From Gymnorhina tibicen (taxonomy: Eukaryota > Chordata > Aves > Passeriformes > Artamidae), in assembly GCA_013399875.1 (NCBI GenBank), contig VXAZ01018985.1, forward strand, positions 1,042,693-1,106,692: a stretch of 64,000 nt of DNA, written 5' to 3'. The position numbers and the translations under genes are program-made. Position 1 is the first letter of the stretch; every line of letters starts with the position of its first letter. The notes under the pieces are model-generated. The model was given only the letters and a program-made list of their open reading frames with translations, was not told the origin of the DNA and searched no databases. This document shows positions 1 to 14,106 of the stretch, in pieces.

Positions 1-540
1 TCTCATGCAGCTATTGATCTGGTGATATTTCAAAGACTGGGGGCTTGTGTGGTGGGCTTCATCAGATTCTTTGAAGTTCTTCCCCTGCTTCATTTTAGTT
101 ATAAATTTTAATTTCCCAGTGTAGTATTGCTAACCTTAGAATATTCATTATTCTCTGCTCTGCTATTTTGGTACTTTACACATAAACTTAATTTCAAAAT
201 TAGGTTAAAAAGTAGTCCTTTCTATAAAGATAATCTTCTGCAGAGCTCTTTTATTTACTTGCTTGTTCGTTTGCTCAGGGGGCCATCTTTAGCTGGAGTT
301 GCCAAGCCCTCTTCTCTTGCAATTAAAAGGTATGTTTGGAGCAAAAGGAAAGTATGTAGTGGTTTGTTTATTCAGGAGAAAATGTTAAATTAATTTAACA
401 GATTATATTCTTGAAAAGGAACAGGGACAAAATTAGACCCTGAGCCAAAGTCTGCCTTGAGCTACATTTGCTTAAGTACTGCCAGAGTACTAGGAGTACT
501 CTCGTGCTAGGGAGCAGGTCCCTGAGAAAGGGAGGTTGAG
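1..540. other. Intergenic flank, nothing recognised
   Basis: AT-rich unique-looking sequence. Short open frames are present but show no splice sites, protein family or conserved motif that I recognise. No repeat family was identified here. Confidence 0.6.
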
Positions 541-779
541 GTGGGGCTGTGCTCCATCTCTGCAGGAACATGAGGGGACATGATAACCCTACTCTGATAG
601 CCAGGGAAACGGCCCTTTGGTCTGCTTTTCTGCCAGCCTCAACATCTGCCCTTGCTGAGGGGATGAGCTGGGCAATGTTCTCTGCACATGTGGCACCCCC
701 ATGGTGGGGAGGCTCCTGCCACGGTGCTCTGTGTCCAGCTAGCGAGGTGACCACAAGCGCCGGGCACCCGCACGGGAGG

Positions 780-1350
780 GGATGACAGAGGCGGTTCGCA
801 TGGCACGGGAGGGCCAGCACAGCTCCAGCACGGGTCCACCTGAGCCACCGGTGGTGAGGGCACGCAGAGGAGGTGGAAAGAAAGCGGAGGGACTTCTTCG
901 TGGAAAAACAGGAGAGGGTTTATTGGACAAGAACAGGCACAAAGAAGCAAGAAAATGACTGTGACGTGGGGGGTTTATACCTCTACAAAATGGGAGGGGA
1001 AGCACATAACAACCAATGGGATAACTGCAATGGGGCGGTACAGAGGTGGGGAATAGGGCACAGAACCAATGGTAACAGGGGTAGGCGGGGAGGGTTAACA
1101 TGGGCCAATGAGGGACCCAGGAAGGGAGAACTCTCTGGAAGGGAAACCAAATATAGGGGGAAAGGGGAGGAGATGGCAGTGGCCAATTGTGGGGATATGA
1201 TCTGCGTACCCTGCACAGCCCTCTGGGTACTCACCCTAACCTTAGGGCTCTTGGCTTTGTGGGTATTGCTGGCCGTGGCAGCGGCCATGGCACACTGCAA
1301 CAGGCTCTTAAGCTGTGAATGACTGTGGAGAACAGAGAGAGTATCCACAT
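780..1350 (-). mobile_element. Possible solo LTR (minus strand)
   Basis: Read on the minus strand, this GC-richer block has a TATAAA box at 979-974 followed 55 bases later by an AATAAA signal at 924-919. Several inverted CCAAT motifs (near 1013, 1066 and 1105 on the + strand as CCAAT) lie upstream of the TATA box. That order, CCAAT/TATA then polyadenylation signal within about 60 bases, is the U3-R layout of a retroviral-type LTR. No internal gag, pol or env-like frame adjoins it, so it would be solo. I could not fix the TG...CA ends or a target-site duplication, so the borders are approximate. An ordinary GC-rich stretch is the alternative. Confidence 0.35.
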
Positions 1351-4300
1351 TTGTGGCAACCGAGAGAGACCAGCTGAAATCACCAGTCTGATAAAATACA
1401 CCGTGGGTTTTGCACAGTCATCTTGCACCAAGTTGAAGGTTCATGCATCCCTTCTCCAGAGCTCCAAATACTCAAATTCTTCTCTTGGAGATACCTACAT
1501 GAACCAAGGGCTGGAAACAATAGGCTACCAGTTGTTGTGTGATTTAGTTTTAGCATCACGATTATGTACAATAAGGGCCCATTCTTGCTTGGTCTTGGGG
1601 TACCTCTGCAAGGCAGACAGATGTAACTGAGCTGGCACTGCAGTGAGGAGCACAGCAGCTTCCTGCTTCCGAGGGATGTAGCGCTATCCTGCCAAACAAA
1701 CAAGGACTGGTCTTGGAAAGGGCATGAGGTTAGCCAAGGGTAATAAAATCTTAGAGATTCCAATGGCACTTAGAGTAATTCTTTCCCTCTTTTAGAGGTA
1801 CAAACAACATACCCTGTATGTAGAACAATGACAACATGCCATCCTCACTTGCCTTCTCAACTCCAGATCTCCATGAATGCAGCAACAGGGGAGAGGTGCG
1901 GGTGGGGAAGAGTGCAGACAATTCGCATGAGTCTTTACTCTCTCTTCCAAAAAAACCCAAACCACAGTTAAAGGATTTAAATTATTGGGAGACATAGCTG
2001 CATATTTCAGGAAATTAGGATATTTCAGTCAATTAAAAAATAAAAAAAAGAAAGAAAATAAAAGATTTCCCAGTGTTCGTCATCTACTATGCATTGCTAT
2101 GATTCCGCTTTTCCCTTTTTTGGGTGGAATGAGATGAGAATAGGACATCTAATGTTTTTAGAGCTGGACATCCTAGAAGGGGAAACTGTTAACAGCAGCC
2201 AGTGCAAGGGGGGTAGTTCTCTGCTGCTCACTGAGAGAGAGCAACAGCTACTATTGAGGATGCTTGTGTTCAAGCTCTGTAATTCTATAATTTTAAAGGT
2301 TTGATCTTTTGATCCTCATTTCAATCCCTTCTTTACATGAGGCAAAACACTGAACAGCAGGTACAGAAGGTAGAATAAAAACCCAGGGAAAAAACAGAGA
2401 TATTATATAAAATATTTTTCTGGTCTACAGCCACTTGCAACTTGGGACCACCTTAGATAGAAGGGGTAATTAATATTAAACAGTATTTGATGGCTTTTTC
2501 TTCCTTTTTTGTCCAATAGGTCTCTCAATTGTAACAGCTTTCCAGACTCCTGCTGTCCTGTGACAAGGAGCTTTACAGCTTAATGGTGTACGGTGCTAAG
2601 AAGTACTTTCCACTACTTTAGCTATTTTGTTTCATGCCTTGTGATTTTTTGTGTTCTAAGAGAAAGTTATTATCTGCTTTTATTTTCTGCATCAACCGTG
2701 ATTTTATCAGTCTCTGCCATTAAGTTCCCTGCCCCCTTAATTTCTTTTCCCTGAGGGCCTGGAAAACAGAAGGGTATCAAATCCTCCCAGGTACATTTAA
2801 CAGAACACACAGTCACAAAGTGTCTCCCTGTAAAAGCAAAAGCAACAGCCTCAGTCTGCACTACAGAGTCTTTCTTGAAGGAAGAACATCTTTGTGCAGG
2901 GTAACACTCAAATTTGAGTTCTAAAAGCAGGACCTTGACCTTCTGCCAGTCTAGTTGAACCAGCTTTACAAGTATTATAAATCCTGGGCTGGTTCAAAGC
3001 TTTTGAACAACTACACTTTGTTTTGAATCACAAGCAGCAACAGAACCTTCGTGCTGCATTCCCATGACTCCTTTAGGGACAAATTTAAACTTTGGAGAAA
3101 TAAAATGTTATTTTCAAGTTTTTCAGATAAAGTATCTATATTAGGAAACTATTTTTTATATTAGCACCTAGTGCTTCTCCTCTGGCTTTTCTTTCTCTAG
3201 TATTAGTTGATCATATTTCTCATCAAACTGCAGCTGCTCTCCAGTATGGGTGGGGGGCTCTATTTCGCAGCTGTATTTAGGATATGCAGGAATTTGAAGG
3301 TATTAGGAAAGTCTGATGCTATTATGCAATGGTTCTGCTGCCCCACCTGCAGGCCTTGGGGCCTACCTTTAAACCTGCTTTGTCTGGACCAAAGAATTCT
3401 GCATTTTAGGGGCAGAGGTATGTTCAAACAGTGTCCTGACATGAGTGGAATTGAAGACTTGACAAGAGATTTTATTGCTCTTCGGTTTGGGCATAATTTT
3501 GCGTTGGAGAAAGTGAAAACACTTATCTTGCCTCTAACATATAAACCACAATATTTGGTTCGACTACAGGTGTTTTCCTGCATCACTTTGCACTCCCAGG
3601 TTACTCTGGTGACATATGCAGGTGCCTAAGATGGGTCTGGAAAAAGGGCTTGCGAAGGTGTTGTAAGATAAAACCAGTCCTTGCTTCCTTGCAGCAGCGC
3701 TTAGGCGTGAGACCACAGAGTGAAACACACTTTATCTCAGACATAGCTGAGAAGCTCAAGGACAGCTGGGAAACACTAAACAAATCAGCCTGCATGCCCA
3801 CACCTCATTCTAGTCAAATGGCCTTGAAACGTGTTTACAGACAAAAGAGCTGTGGATTGTGCTGTTTGGCTGTGCTGGGAATCACTGTAGGAATTCAGTG
3901 GAGAAAGCCTGGGTTAGTTTACTAGCTTCAGAAATACTAGCAAGTTATTTTGCTTTCTACGAAAATATTATTGTGCTAAGAGGCTTTTGATAGCGGGGCC
4001 TTTCTTATGCAACATTACATTTACTGCTGGTCTTATTGTGGTAACAAGCAAAGTACAAGGAATGAGCACATTGCAAAGCAAAGCTACAAACCCCTCTGAC
4101 TCTGGAACTGCTTGCAAAACAGGACTGATGACCGGATGAGGAATCTGATCACGGCCACAAGGGAGATAAAATGTATTTCGGATTCAGAGAGGGCTGTAGC
4201 AAGGTGCTCTCATTATTACCAGTCAGGTCTTCCTTTTTGCTAGGTGGGGAGAGGTGCCCGTGCTGCCCTCGGCTGAGCACACTGGCAGGAGGCTGCAGTG

Positions 4301-7300
4301 TGAGGAGCACTGGCGCTTCACCTGCCTGGTTCTGATAATTGCTCACAGGTGCACTTCCTGTGCTGGCTCAGAGTAAGGTGTCTAACAGGCAAGAAGGCTT
4401 GCAGAGTACAAACACCTAGCACCCCTTTGCCTGTCTTTGCAGGCAGCTCTCACCCAGATGATCCCTTAGACCTCCCTTGCTTATGCTGCTAATTAGGCTT
4501 CTAGTCCTGTAGCCAAGAACCTGTACAGCCTCTGCCAACAATCAATAAAATGAAAAGAAGCAGGCAGCCAGTATGCAGCCCATTAGATACCAGATCCTCA
4601 AGCCAGGGTGCTTTCCTGTATCAGCATACCATGAAACCTGAGAGGAATATCTGAAAAGGAATCACTGCCTCTAGGGTCTTACATATATGTGCAGTGTCCT
4701 TGGGACACAGCTTTCCAGAGTGGGAAGTGATCAGATTTTTAGCAGTGTTACCACAGAAACTAAGCAACATGGAGTGAGTCAGCTCTTACTATCCCTCAGA
4801 GCCATGCTTCTCCCGGCACAAGAGATTTCTGCGCAGCCGCAAGGAGAAAATGTGCCCGCTGTGACTGTGAGCTCTCTCCCAGACTTCCATGGTCTCAGTG
4901 TAAATCACTTTTATTCAGTAATTTAAACATCTCCACAGTGTACATGTTATCGTATTTACTGCTCTTTGCTTTTTTTAGTACGTGCACTTCAGGGATACTT
5001 TAACTGCATTCTGTTTATGTATAGGAATATTTCTGTGAACAATTTGGGTTTCTCATGGAGAATTCTCAAAGCATTTTCAGGACAGCCTTTGTATGGATTA
5101 TGAACCTACCTTGGCCTTGTACCCCAGCACTAAATATTCACAGGCCACCAAAAGCACAACAGGTCGCACTGATAGTTCGTGACACAATCAAAGGTGGTGC
5201 AACAACGGGGTGTATGCATCCCATATAATGTGTCCCACGTGGTCAGGTTTTCAGAAGGGACATCAAAACCTCTGGAAAGTCATTGAGTCTTCATGTCCCA
5301 GCCAAGGCACAGTTCTCTCCTTTGCTTTCCTATGTGCTGTGCAGGATGCAGTGCAAATTATGACCTGAAACAGATACTAGTCTGTTTTCTTAATCTTCTT
5401 TTTAATACATGCTATGCACAGCTCATCTTCCCAGGCACTTTCAGTCTTGTCTTCAGGGAGGAGAGTTAAACAAGTTTTGCTCTGTGAGGCAGTAGAAGGC
5501 TTCATTGCTTTCTGCTGAAAAGGACAGTGTACTCTTATCTCAGGGTAAGAGCAGGAAGGCTGGTTTGGTTACCATGCATCAGACAGAAGAGGTTATGGTG
5601 CTTTGGGCTCCCACACTGTGAGGACGAGCCCATGTGCTGGAGGTTCACATGACCCTGTACTCAACATCTACCTGCTCTGTGACATTCATTCTCCCTTGGA
5701 GAAAATACCTGAGAGATCTTGAGACACAAGCAGTGGCATTTAGTGCCCTAACACCATCACAGCATGTAGAGCTGCCACGCCCACAGCCATCTGCTGGCAG
5801 TGTGAAAGTGTCACAGCCTACCTGAGCAGTCAGGTGGGGTGGGGAGAGGAGAGCCCTTCAATTTGTCCCAAAAACTGATGTGAAGTTGCCTCTGCCATGT
5901 AGCCCACCAAGACTTGCTGAGCAATCCTGCAGCATGCAGAGCTCAGCGTAACACAGAGCCATCATTGCACCAAGCACACCCATGTCAGAAAACCCACAAT
6001 GCATCCCTAGGACACCAGTGAGAAGCTCTTCTGTAAAGGGTTTTTCTAGTGGAGGTGCTCCATTTCACGTCAGATAGTGTGAACCTGAAGGAAATAATTT
6101 TGCAAGTACATCCACCCAGGCATGCAAGGCAGCCTGGAATTCAGTAATATTCTTGCCCTTGCCAGAGAGGGTGAACTCTCCCTGTATGTGCCCAAGTATC
6201 TGACCTTTTCACAGTATTTTTGTGGGGAGACACACACAGCAGGAAAGATGGTGAGGGAGAATTCCTCTCTCCAGCACTTTGGGCAAGTGTGGTTCTGCAT
6301 TAGAGCTGCGACATTTTTGCTGTTAGTAAAGGAGGAAGGAAAATAAAGTGAGGCAGCCCTCGCAGCTGGTTCTCCTCTACCTTGGCTAATGTTTGCATGG
6401 GAGCAGTGAGAATTATTAACTGCCCCAGACAAGTTTTACTGCCTCAAGGTCACAGAGTAATGGTGCACTGAAAGACCACAGAAATGCAGCAAAACAAGTC
6501 TCTTGGTGCTGGGGAGACCAGAGCACCTTGTCCAGGAAAGGCAGAGCTCTGTGCACACCTGTAAAGCTGCATCGAGATTTGTTCCTGGGATCCTTCATCT
6601 GTGGTGCTGATACAGCACAAGGACACAAATGTTAGACCTCCTAAAACTAGCTTTTATTTATTTATTTATTATTTTAAATTTATTTTAATTTTTATCATTT
6701 ATTGCAATTCCAGGGCGAAAAATTAGCTCTAGATGTCTAACTTAAGTTATCACTTGCTAAATTTCTGACATCCTGGTCTAGTAGTCTTCACAGCCTTGTT
6801 TTCCTTATTGGACAGTATGCTCCCTGTTCTCTGGCTGGTACCCGTGTTGCTAGGATGATTAAACCCGGTGCTCCCCCATGAGCACCTGGCAGCTCCCTCA
6901 CTTGCAGTGTGATTAATGAAGCCTCTCCTCCTGGCTGAGAGCAAGACACTCACTCCCTTTCTCCATGCCCTTGAGCACGTGCAGAGCCTTTATCTGAAGT
7001 CAGTTTTTTCATGTAGTCCACAAAGCACAAGCAAGGCTTGTCCTCCCAGTGTGTGACTCACCTTCTGGCCCTATTTCTCACTCCCCAGGCCAGGTGAAGA
7101 TAAAGAGCATTTGGGGAGGAGGAAGGCAGATTCCACCTCCACAGCTCCAACTGCCCTCACCAATAATCAGATAGATGTTGCCCTCCCCTAAGGACATCCC
7201 CTCTCCTATCTCGCTTGATTATGAGTCAAACTCCACCTATTCCCCCCCTGCAGTGCTGGCATCCTATTTTCAGGACGGAGCTCTGCTGCTTTCAGCTGTG

Positions 7301-7487
7301 CCTGGTGCCTGAGGTCCTTGAGCCAAGGACAAGTCACAGCACTGCAAACACAGCTACTCTGCAGTGTCCTGTGCTCAAGGCTTCATTCCACAGATGTCAG
7401 AACAAGGTCACAGCACCTTCCTCCCCACTCACCTTCTTCCCTCTTTCCTTAGAACATGACCTGCTGCGTGGTATCCATATGCAGCAA
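1351..7487. other. Intergenic sequence, no gene seen
   Basis: No exon, RNA gene or long repeat could be supported. A TTTA-rich low-complexity patch lies at about 6653-6710. Open frames here are short, lack start context and do not resemble known proteins. Confidence 0.6.
6650..6710. repeat. TTTA-rich low-complexity tract
   Basis: Imperfect (TTTA)n and A/T runs. Simple sequence with no other signal. Confidence 0.7.
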
Positions 7488-7553
7488 CATCCATCCATCC
7501 ATCCATCCATCCATCCATCCATCCATCCATCCATCCATCCATCCATCCATCCA
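7488..7553. repeat. (ATCC)n microsatellite, about 16 units
   Basis: An uninterrupted tetranucleotide array of ATCC/TCCA runs for about 66 bases. A perfect array of this length is likely to vary in length between individuals. The Ile-His-Pro-Ser peptide it encodes in one frame is a by-product of the repeat, not a protein. Confidence 0.98.
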
Positions 7554-8269
7554 GAAAGTCCTCAGTCTTAGCATTTACAAACTTAAAGGTCAGTAGATCT
7601 CACTTGGCATGAGCAGGAAAAACACACACCAACCTCGTAGGAAGACAGGTGTGTTATTCTGTGTAAGTTTCCTTTGTGCAAAGTAAGCACGACCCTGAAT
7701 TTTCAAGGCTTGTGCTCACCTGCTTTTTTTGCTGCAAAGAAGCTGGAGCTGTTAAGGTGCTTCCAGCATGCAGTGCCCTCATATAATGTAATTAACATTT
7801 TGACCACTGGATGCTACCCTTGCTCCAAACATCTGCACAAGGGACTGCAGGGTGAAGACTTACTGGCAATGCAAGCTTGTAATTTTTTAACCTGGAACCT
7901 AGTTAAATGAGTCAGCGACCTGTGGATAGGTGTTTATTGCCTGCCCATCAACTGAAAATGAATAGTTAGGAAGTCGTTATGGGGATATAAAGGAATGTCT
8001 GCATCCAGCTACACACAAGCAGATGATTAAATTAATGCTAATGGACTGAGATTTTAGCAGTGAAGAAGCAAGTGATTTTTCAAACCCTTAGGCTTGGGAT
8101 TTTTAGCACATTGCCCAAGACAGACAAATGGTTTTGTATGTATTATACCAGTGGTGCCCAAAGGCCAGAAATTAACCACAACTTGACAGCTTATGCTGCA
8201 CTCTACTCACTATCCTACCTGCCCTAGAACAGTTAGTAAGCCTTATGTGTAAGCAGGCTCTTTTAACTT

Positions 8270-8306
8270 TATTATTATTATTATTATCATCATCATCATC
8301 ATCATA
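8270..8306. repeat. Compound (ATT)n(ATC)n microsatellite
   Basis: About six ATT units pass directly into about six ATC units. The change of unit suggests a point change in one unit that then spread by slippage. Confidence 0.95.
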
Positions 8307-11300
8307 GGCAAAGATTCTTGAACATATCCCATTCTCTACTTATTTTGCTCTCTACTACGTGCCTCCCCCCTGCCTTACTGCATGGCTCCCACGCACTTTG
8401 TCCACGCTGCTTTCACTGATGTGAAGCAAAGCCTTCCCATCAGAGGAGCACAGCTGCTCCGGTTGAGATATGCCCAGAGCAATTCATCATTTATTGATCG
8501 GTACCTCTGTGAAATACTTCCTTTGTGCATACTGTGTTGCAGGAGCTCCTGTTTTCATCTTTCCCAAAGGAGGAGGAAAGCCTTTTAAATATGCATGATA
8601 ATTTGTCCACCCTGGGCACCATGTGGGCAGCTTATATAACGTCCTACAGGTGGGCACAGCCTGCACCCTACATAAACTGAAAGAAATTCTGTACGTGGCT
8701 GCACACCAGTTGTGCACAAAGATGATTCTGCAGTTCTCAGTGTTTTCTTTTGATTCCTCACATATTGCAGGAAATATCCAGGAACAGTTCCCCAGCAAGG
8801 CAGTGTTTTCTTACAGTATAATTCTATCTGAAGACCCAGTAACTTATTTACACATTGCCTTATCATTCCACAGTTCCAGTATCTGCAGGCAGGCATCTAG
8901 AAGAACAGGTTTTGCACGCTTTTCTGAGATCCCCACCTGATCTCTGGGCCACTTTGCCATGTCTGAAGATACACCTGGCTTGAAATCAGAGGTAAAACTC
9001 CTGTTCAAGACATGAAAAGTATGAATCCTCACAGACAGTACTTAAATAGGAACAGCTAAAGGGTAATTCACATTGCCTATTTTAGCTGCTTAATGTTAAT
9101 GGTTAATACTCCTAGAGGGGTGAGCCAGCTGATACAGAAACCTAATCCAGGAAGAAATGAAACTCATGATGGAGATGCTGGCTTCTGGCCATTTGTGTGT
9201 TGAATGGCAAAGAGAGGGCTTAATCACTCTGCATACCAATGCAGCATAGAATTGTTAAAACCAAAACCAATCAAACAAAAAAAGCTTTCTCTTTTTGACT
9301 CAGTGTTATCACTTACAAAGTGGCCAGCCAAAAATTCTGAACCACTTTCTTTATCTCACCCTAATAAATTCTTATAGACTAGAAACTGAAAATAGTTTAT
9401 TTATCAAACTTCCTCTCTCTCCATTTTGTTCCTACCTTTTATCTGAAAGATTGCTAGTGGGCTGATGTGATATTTTAACATGGAAAATGTGGGAGCCTTT
9501 TAAACTGACATGTAAAGGTTCTTTCATATTTGAACCTCCTGATCTAACTCTGCTTGCTTGCTAGGACAGAGCAGTCTACAGCTGTTGCTTCACACTTCTC
9601 TGTTGTCATGATTTCTACAGCAGACTAAGGTGAGGGATAATAAATTAACGAAGTGTAGCTCCATGGTGCATGATCCTCAGTGCTTTAAATTAGAGCTGTC
9701 TCTGGTGGGCACAAGAGTGATTGGAGCAGAACTTTGCCCTGCAGGCATATTTTTCACCACCCCATCTGTTGCCCCAGATACTAGGTGTGGAAATGCCCAT
9801 TTTGCTAAATTTTCTTTCCTTTAAAAATGTTTTCCTTATCTTTTCTTTCTTGAGACTCTTCCAAATAACATAGGAAAACAACATTCAAACCAGGGCACCC
9901 TAGTGGAATGCATGCTACAAGCCAGAACAGCATAAAATATTCAAAGATGGAATACATGTTATTCAGGTCAAGTAAAGAGAGGGATTCCTGCAGTCAGGGA
10001 TCCTTTCAGTGGCTTGAACAAATTGTTACTCCTTAGTAATCATTTGACTAGGATGCCTTCTTCTTTTAGCTCTCTTCAACTGAAGAGCTGATGACCTGAC
10101 ATTTGGTCCCTGGAGCCTTTCCATGAGATTTGCCTTCATCCCGTGTCAATCCTCTTTCCAAGAGCTTGAAGAGGCAACTTTAGCTTCCTGTAACCCGGAG
10201 TAAGGAATGCAGGACACCCAGAATAGAATAGGTCAAGTTCAAAGCATGAGATTATCCAATCCCCCTGAATTTAATCAAGAGCTGGTTTCTTTGAAATTTG
10301 CCATGAATTAGTCAAAGTGAATTCTTAGCCAGATTTGCTCTGAGTTTTGGAGAGCAGTGTCCATCTGCAAGCCAGAGCAGCATCTACAACAGCTTTACCT
10401 CTAAGAGCTTTGCTTTCCCCTCTCCCTTTTTTCTCACTTCAGGACCATTGTTTCCTGCTATGAGCTAGAAAAACATCTGTTCTGGGTGAAGACGGAAACA
10501 TGGGACACAATTATTGTGAATTATTTACGTTTTACTAAATCCATTTGATTCTTCATTCTGGCAAATTCAGGGCCAACAGTCTATTTCGAGGTTACCTAAT
10601 TGTGAAAAATTCCCTCCATACATACTTTTGCCTTTTTTTCCCCACATATTCTGTATGTGAGATTGCAGCAGTGATAAGCCTCTTTGCCATACTTGGATCT
10701 TGCTTAGAGCAATCAATACGTGGGAGTTCAGAAAAGTTCAAGCTGCTTGTTTCCCACAGCAATTTACTGACTCATGGAGTGAAAGCTGCTAGATCAATAA
10801 ATATACATAGCCAGGTTGTTAGGCTTTGCACATAGAAATACAGGCCTCACTCCGTGAATGTCCAAAGCTGAATGATTGGATACACTTGCATTCATCATTT
10901 CATGTAACTTCTCAAATATTTATTCCTGAAATACTCCTGAGCTGTATTACTTTACAGCTAAAACTTTGCAGTTCCCTCCTGCCCCGTGAAAAAGCCAGCA
11001 TGTACCAAATACTGATCTTGACTTACACAGATGTGGGATCCCTGGAGGTCCTGAAAATTGAAGAGCAGCATCCAGGCTTCAGGTTGTACCAGCTGCTGAT
11101 GAGAAAGAGCTGTTAGTGGGTGTCTGTTGTTAGATCTTAGCAATGTGTTGAATGAAGATGGGGAAAAATGTCCCTCGTTTTCCTGATCTCCCATTCCATC
11201 ACAAACCATATGTCCACTGCTATGTCTAGAAAAGAAGAGCCCTGGACATTCAGTCATTTCGAGTCCAAATTCTCTGACAGTGGTTGCTTCAAACACTGCT

Positions 11301-12379
11301 GCTCTCTGGGAGGATCTGATGCCTGTAAATGTCTCTTTCCATCCTCAGAAGCAGATAAGTGATATCATATTCCTGCTGGTTCAGCAGGGAATTGCTGGCC
11401 TCCACAAGCAGGCAGTTCCCTCTTCCCAAGGCAGACACTGGGAAGTTACTCCACCAGTGAGGAGTCCTCTGAAACATCAGAATTAACCTCTGGGTCAGGA
11501 TTTCCCTGTCTGATTCTGCACACTCTAATTTTCCCTCACTTTAAACCTAACTTATGCTCCATCTCCAACATGTGACTGCCTACTTACCTCCAAATATCTA
11601 AGTAATATGACAAGCACTGAAAAGTTTGTATATTTAATATTGTAACTGGTCCATATGTCCCCTCTCCGGCTCTTGATGTGCCCATTGCCTTCTGCATTAC
11701 TGCTTCTTATCACTGCACATATTTATGCCTGTACATAGGATGAAATTAATAAAATGAAAGCAACTACATTAATCAGACTTTTTCTCTTTTCAGAGGCATC
11801 AGCATTTGTACAGAAGAATGAGGAAGGAGAGCTTGCTCCATATGCATTTTCATCCAGTGCTGCTGGATCCAGACCCAGCACTTGCAGAGCTATTCCTGGC
11901 AAGGGAACCTGCCAGGCTGCCCATCCACTTCAAGCCTACGTGAGATACCTGTCCTTACTTGACATTTAAGCCATGTTAACAGCATGATCCCCCCAAAGTG
12001 GAAGATGTGCTTAGTAGTGGGAGCAAAAGTAGCAATAACATGTATTTTGTGTGATTTTTCACCAAGGATGGACCTGTTCCTCTAGATGGATTACTTTATT
12101 TACAGGGATAACCCCCCCTGGGTTTTCATACTCCCTGCAAAGAGCAAGCAGTATGTTAAGAAACTCTTCTTCTATCTAAACCTGTCTTCTAATCCCCCAG
12201 ATGTATTATTAAAATTAAAATACACTTGCTTTCTTCTTTTATTGTGAAGTCATTCAACAATTAGCCTGCTGAAGACTTATGAAAATTTTAATTCATACTA
12301 ATGAGATACAGTTCTGACTGCTATCTGTCAAAGAGAGTAGGAGAAAGTGGAGAAAATTATATTTCTAAACAGGGATGGA

Positions 12380-12850
12380 AAAATGGAACCTCCTTGCCAG
12401 GACCCTGGGCAAATCCCCTTCAGGAGCATAGCTGGCTGTGTCCAAGGTCAACCAGCCTCCACTGATAAGGGCTGCTGTGAAGAAACACAGAAGCACAGGC
12501 CTGCCCTCCTGCCTCCTGGGAGCTGTTTGTAGCTGAGGCTTTGCCCCTGGCCCCACCCATGCTGCATTGCTGCTGTGCTGCAGTGATGTCTGTGCCCTGG
12601 CTGCTGCTGCTGTGGTTCTGACCCTGATTGGGCTCCTCCAGCTCAGCATCCTGCCTTGCCCTTGTACATGTCCTGTTGCTAAAGACTTGCTTGGTGACCA
12701 CCCATCTGTGTCTGATGCAGTTGCTGCCCTGGACCTGATCCTGCCCTGGTTTCTCAGCATCCTGGCCCCTTGTCCGTGAGGGCTCAACTTTGCTGGCTGT
12801 GCTGCCAGGGAGCAGCACTGTGCTCCTCACAGCACCCCAACTCATTTTTA
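12380..12850. other. C/T-rich, CTG/CCTG-rich block of unknown origin
   Basis: GC-richer than its surroundings, with many CTG, CCTG and CCCTGG motifs and few CpG dinucleotides, so it is not a CpG island. It could be an old LTR or a decayed minisatellite. No repeat family or protein was recognised. Confidence 0.35.
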
Positions 12851-13687
12851 GGCTTTCCAGAGAATGATTTAAACACATTCTCTAATATTGCCTTCAATTC
12901 AAAACCCAAGTGAAACTGAACATTAGAACTGCCCACATGCTGAAGCTGTTTCTGCTCAGCTCATTATTTCCAATGAATAATAGCAGATCTGTCAATATTT
13001 ATATTGCATCCTCAGTAGAAGTCAGCTTGTCTAAGCTGAAGTCAGTATCAACTCTACTGATTCATGCTGGTTGAAAAATCTGTTCACATTTTCTAAACGC
13101 TTCAGTTAAGTTAAAACCCTTGCACCTTTAGAACAAGAAATATCTTGTGTTAGTACCTCCGTGTTAATATTTTCCCATTATGTAGATCAGAGGCTGAAGG
13201 AACGACATTAGCACTTTCCTTCAGCACCATTTATAGCTTTTGACAGCTTTCTGACATTGATAAAGCGTGTTATGAAAAGCAGAGTCAGCAGGCTGAAGAC
13301 ACTGACTGGGTTATGTTTTCATTAAAAGCATTATTCAGCTGTCACACAATGTCACATGTAAATATCCTCATGATGTTCTAGCAAAGCAATGTCATAAAAG
13401 CAAAAGGTCTCTCTTTCCCCTGTTGCCTTTGCTGTAAGGATACCACACCAGTTGTAAGAGAAGGGAATGGGGGCCCTGAAGCTCAAATCCACCCCTCCTG
13501 GTTTGTAGGTGTTCCTGAGTTCCTGGGCACAGGACACATGAACTGTCAAGCTGTATGAGAGAGGTGTTGCCTTCCAGATGGATATCTCAAAATCTAAACA
13601 AATATTTAGAACCACTATTTTCACTCCATTTTTCATGTAAGCGCTGTCAGATTGATCTGTGTTATAAACTCATCTCTGAACTCAATT

Positions 13688-13750
13688 GTTATATACTCTG
13701 TGGAGATTATCATCTCTGGATTTAGTTGTGTTATACTCTGTGGAGATTAT
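13688..13750. repeat. Two-copy direct repeat, about 42-base period
   Basis: The motif ACTCTGTGGAGATTAT preceded by GTTAT occurs twice, 42 bases apart, the second copy lacking two bases. This is a small local duplication. Confidence 0.85.
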
Positions 13751-14106
13751 TCAGATATCTCCCATTGTGGTGTGCACCTCATGAGAAGCAAAGACACCTC
13801 TTTGCATACTGGACACATGCTAAAGCCGTGTCTTGTGGAGGTACACCCTGACTAGTTCAGGATCTGATTCTGTGTAGCTGTGCAAGCACAGGGCTCATCT
13901 GCAGTCTGTATTTCTGCTGCTCCGTGGCTAGATTGCAACCTGCAATTCAATCCCTCTCTGTACAGCTACATTACCGAAAATCCCAGGGTTAGGTACTGCA
14001 GAGCTGGCCTGGAGTAGCTGCAGAGATTGGCACAGCTGGTCCTTCTGCCTGCCTTGACACAGCCAGGTGATGGACAGCAATAGAGTTCCACAGCACCAGA
14101 GAACAG

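Larger units (their letters stand above)
7554..14106. other. Intergenic sequence, no gene seen
   Basis: Apart from the ATT/ATC repeat at 8270, a C/T-rich block at about 12380-12850 and a small duplication at 13688, nothing was recognised. No splice-flanked coding segment was found on either strand. Confidence 0.6.

Noticed and set aside
7215..7571. Open frame ending in repeated Ile-His-Pro-Ser
   Set aside because: The repeat is the translated ATCC microsatellite; the rest has no similarity or gene structure.
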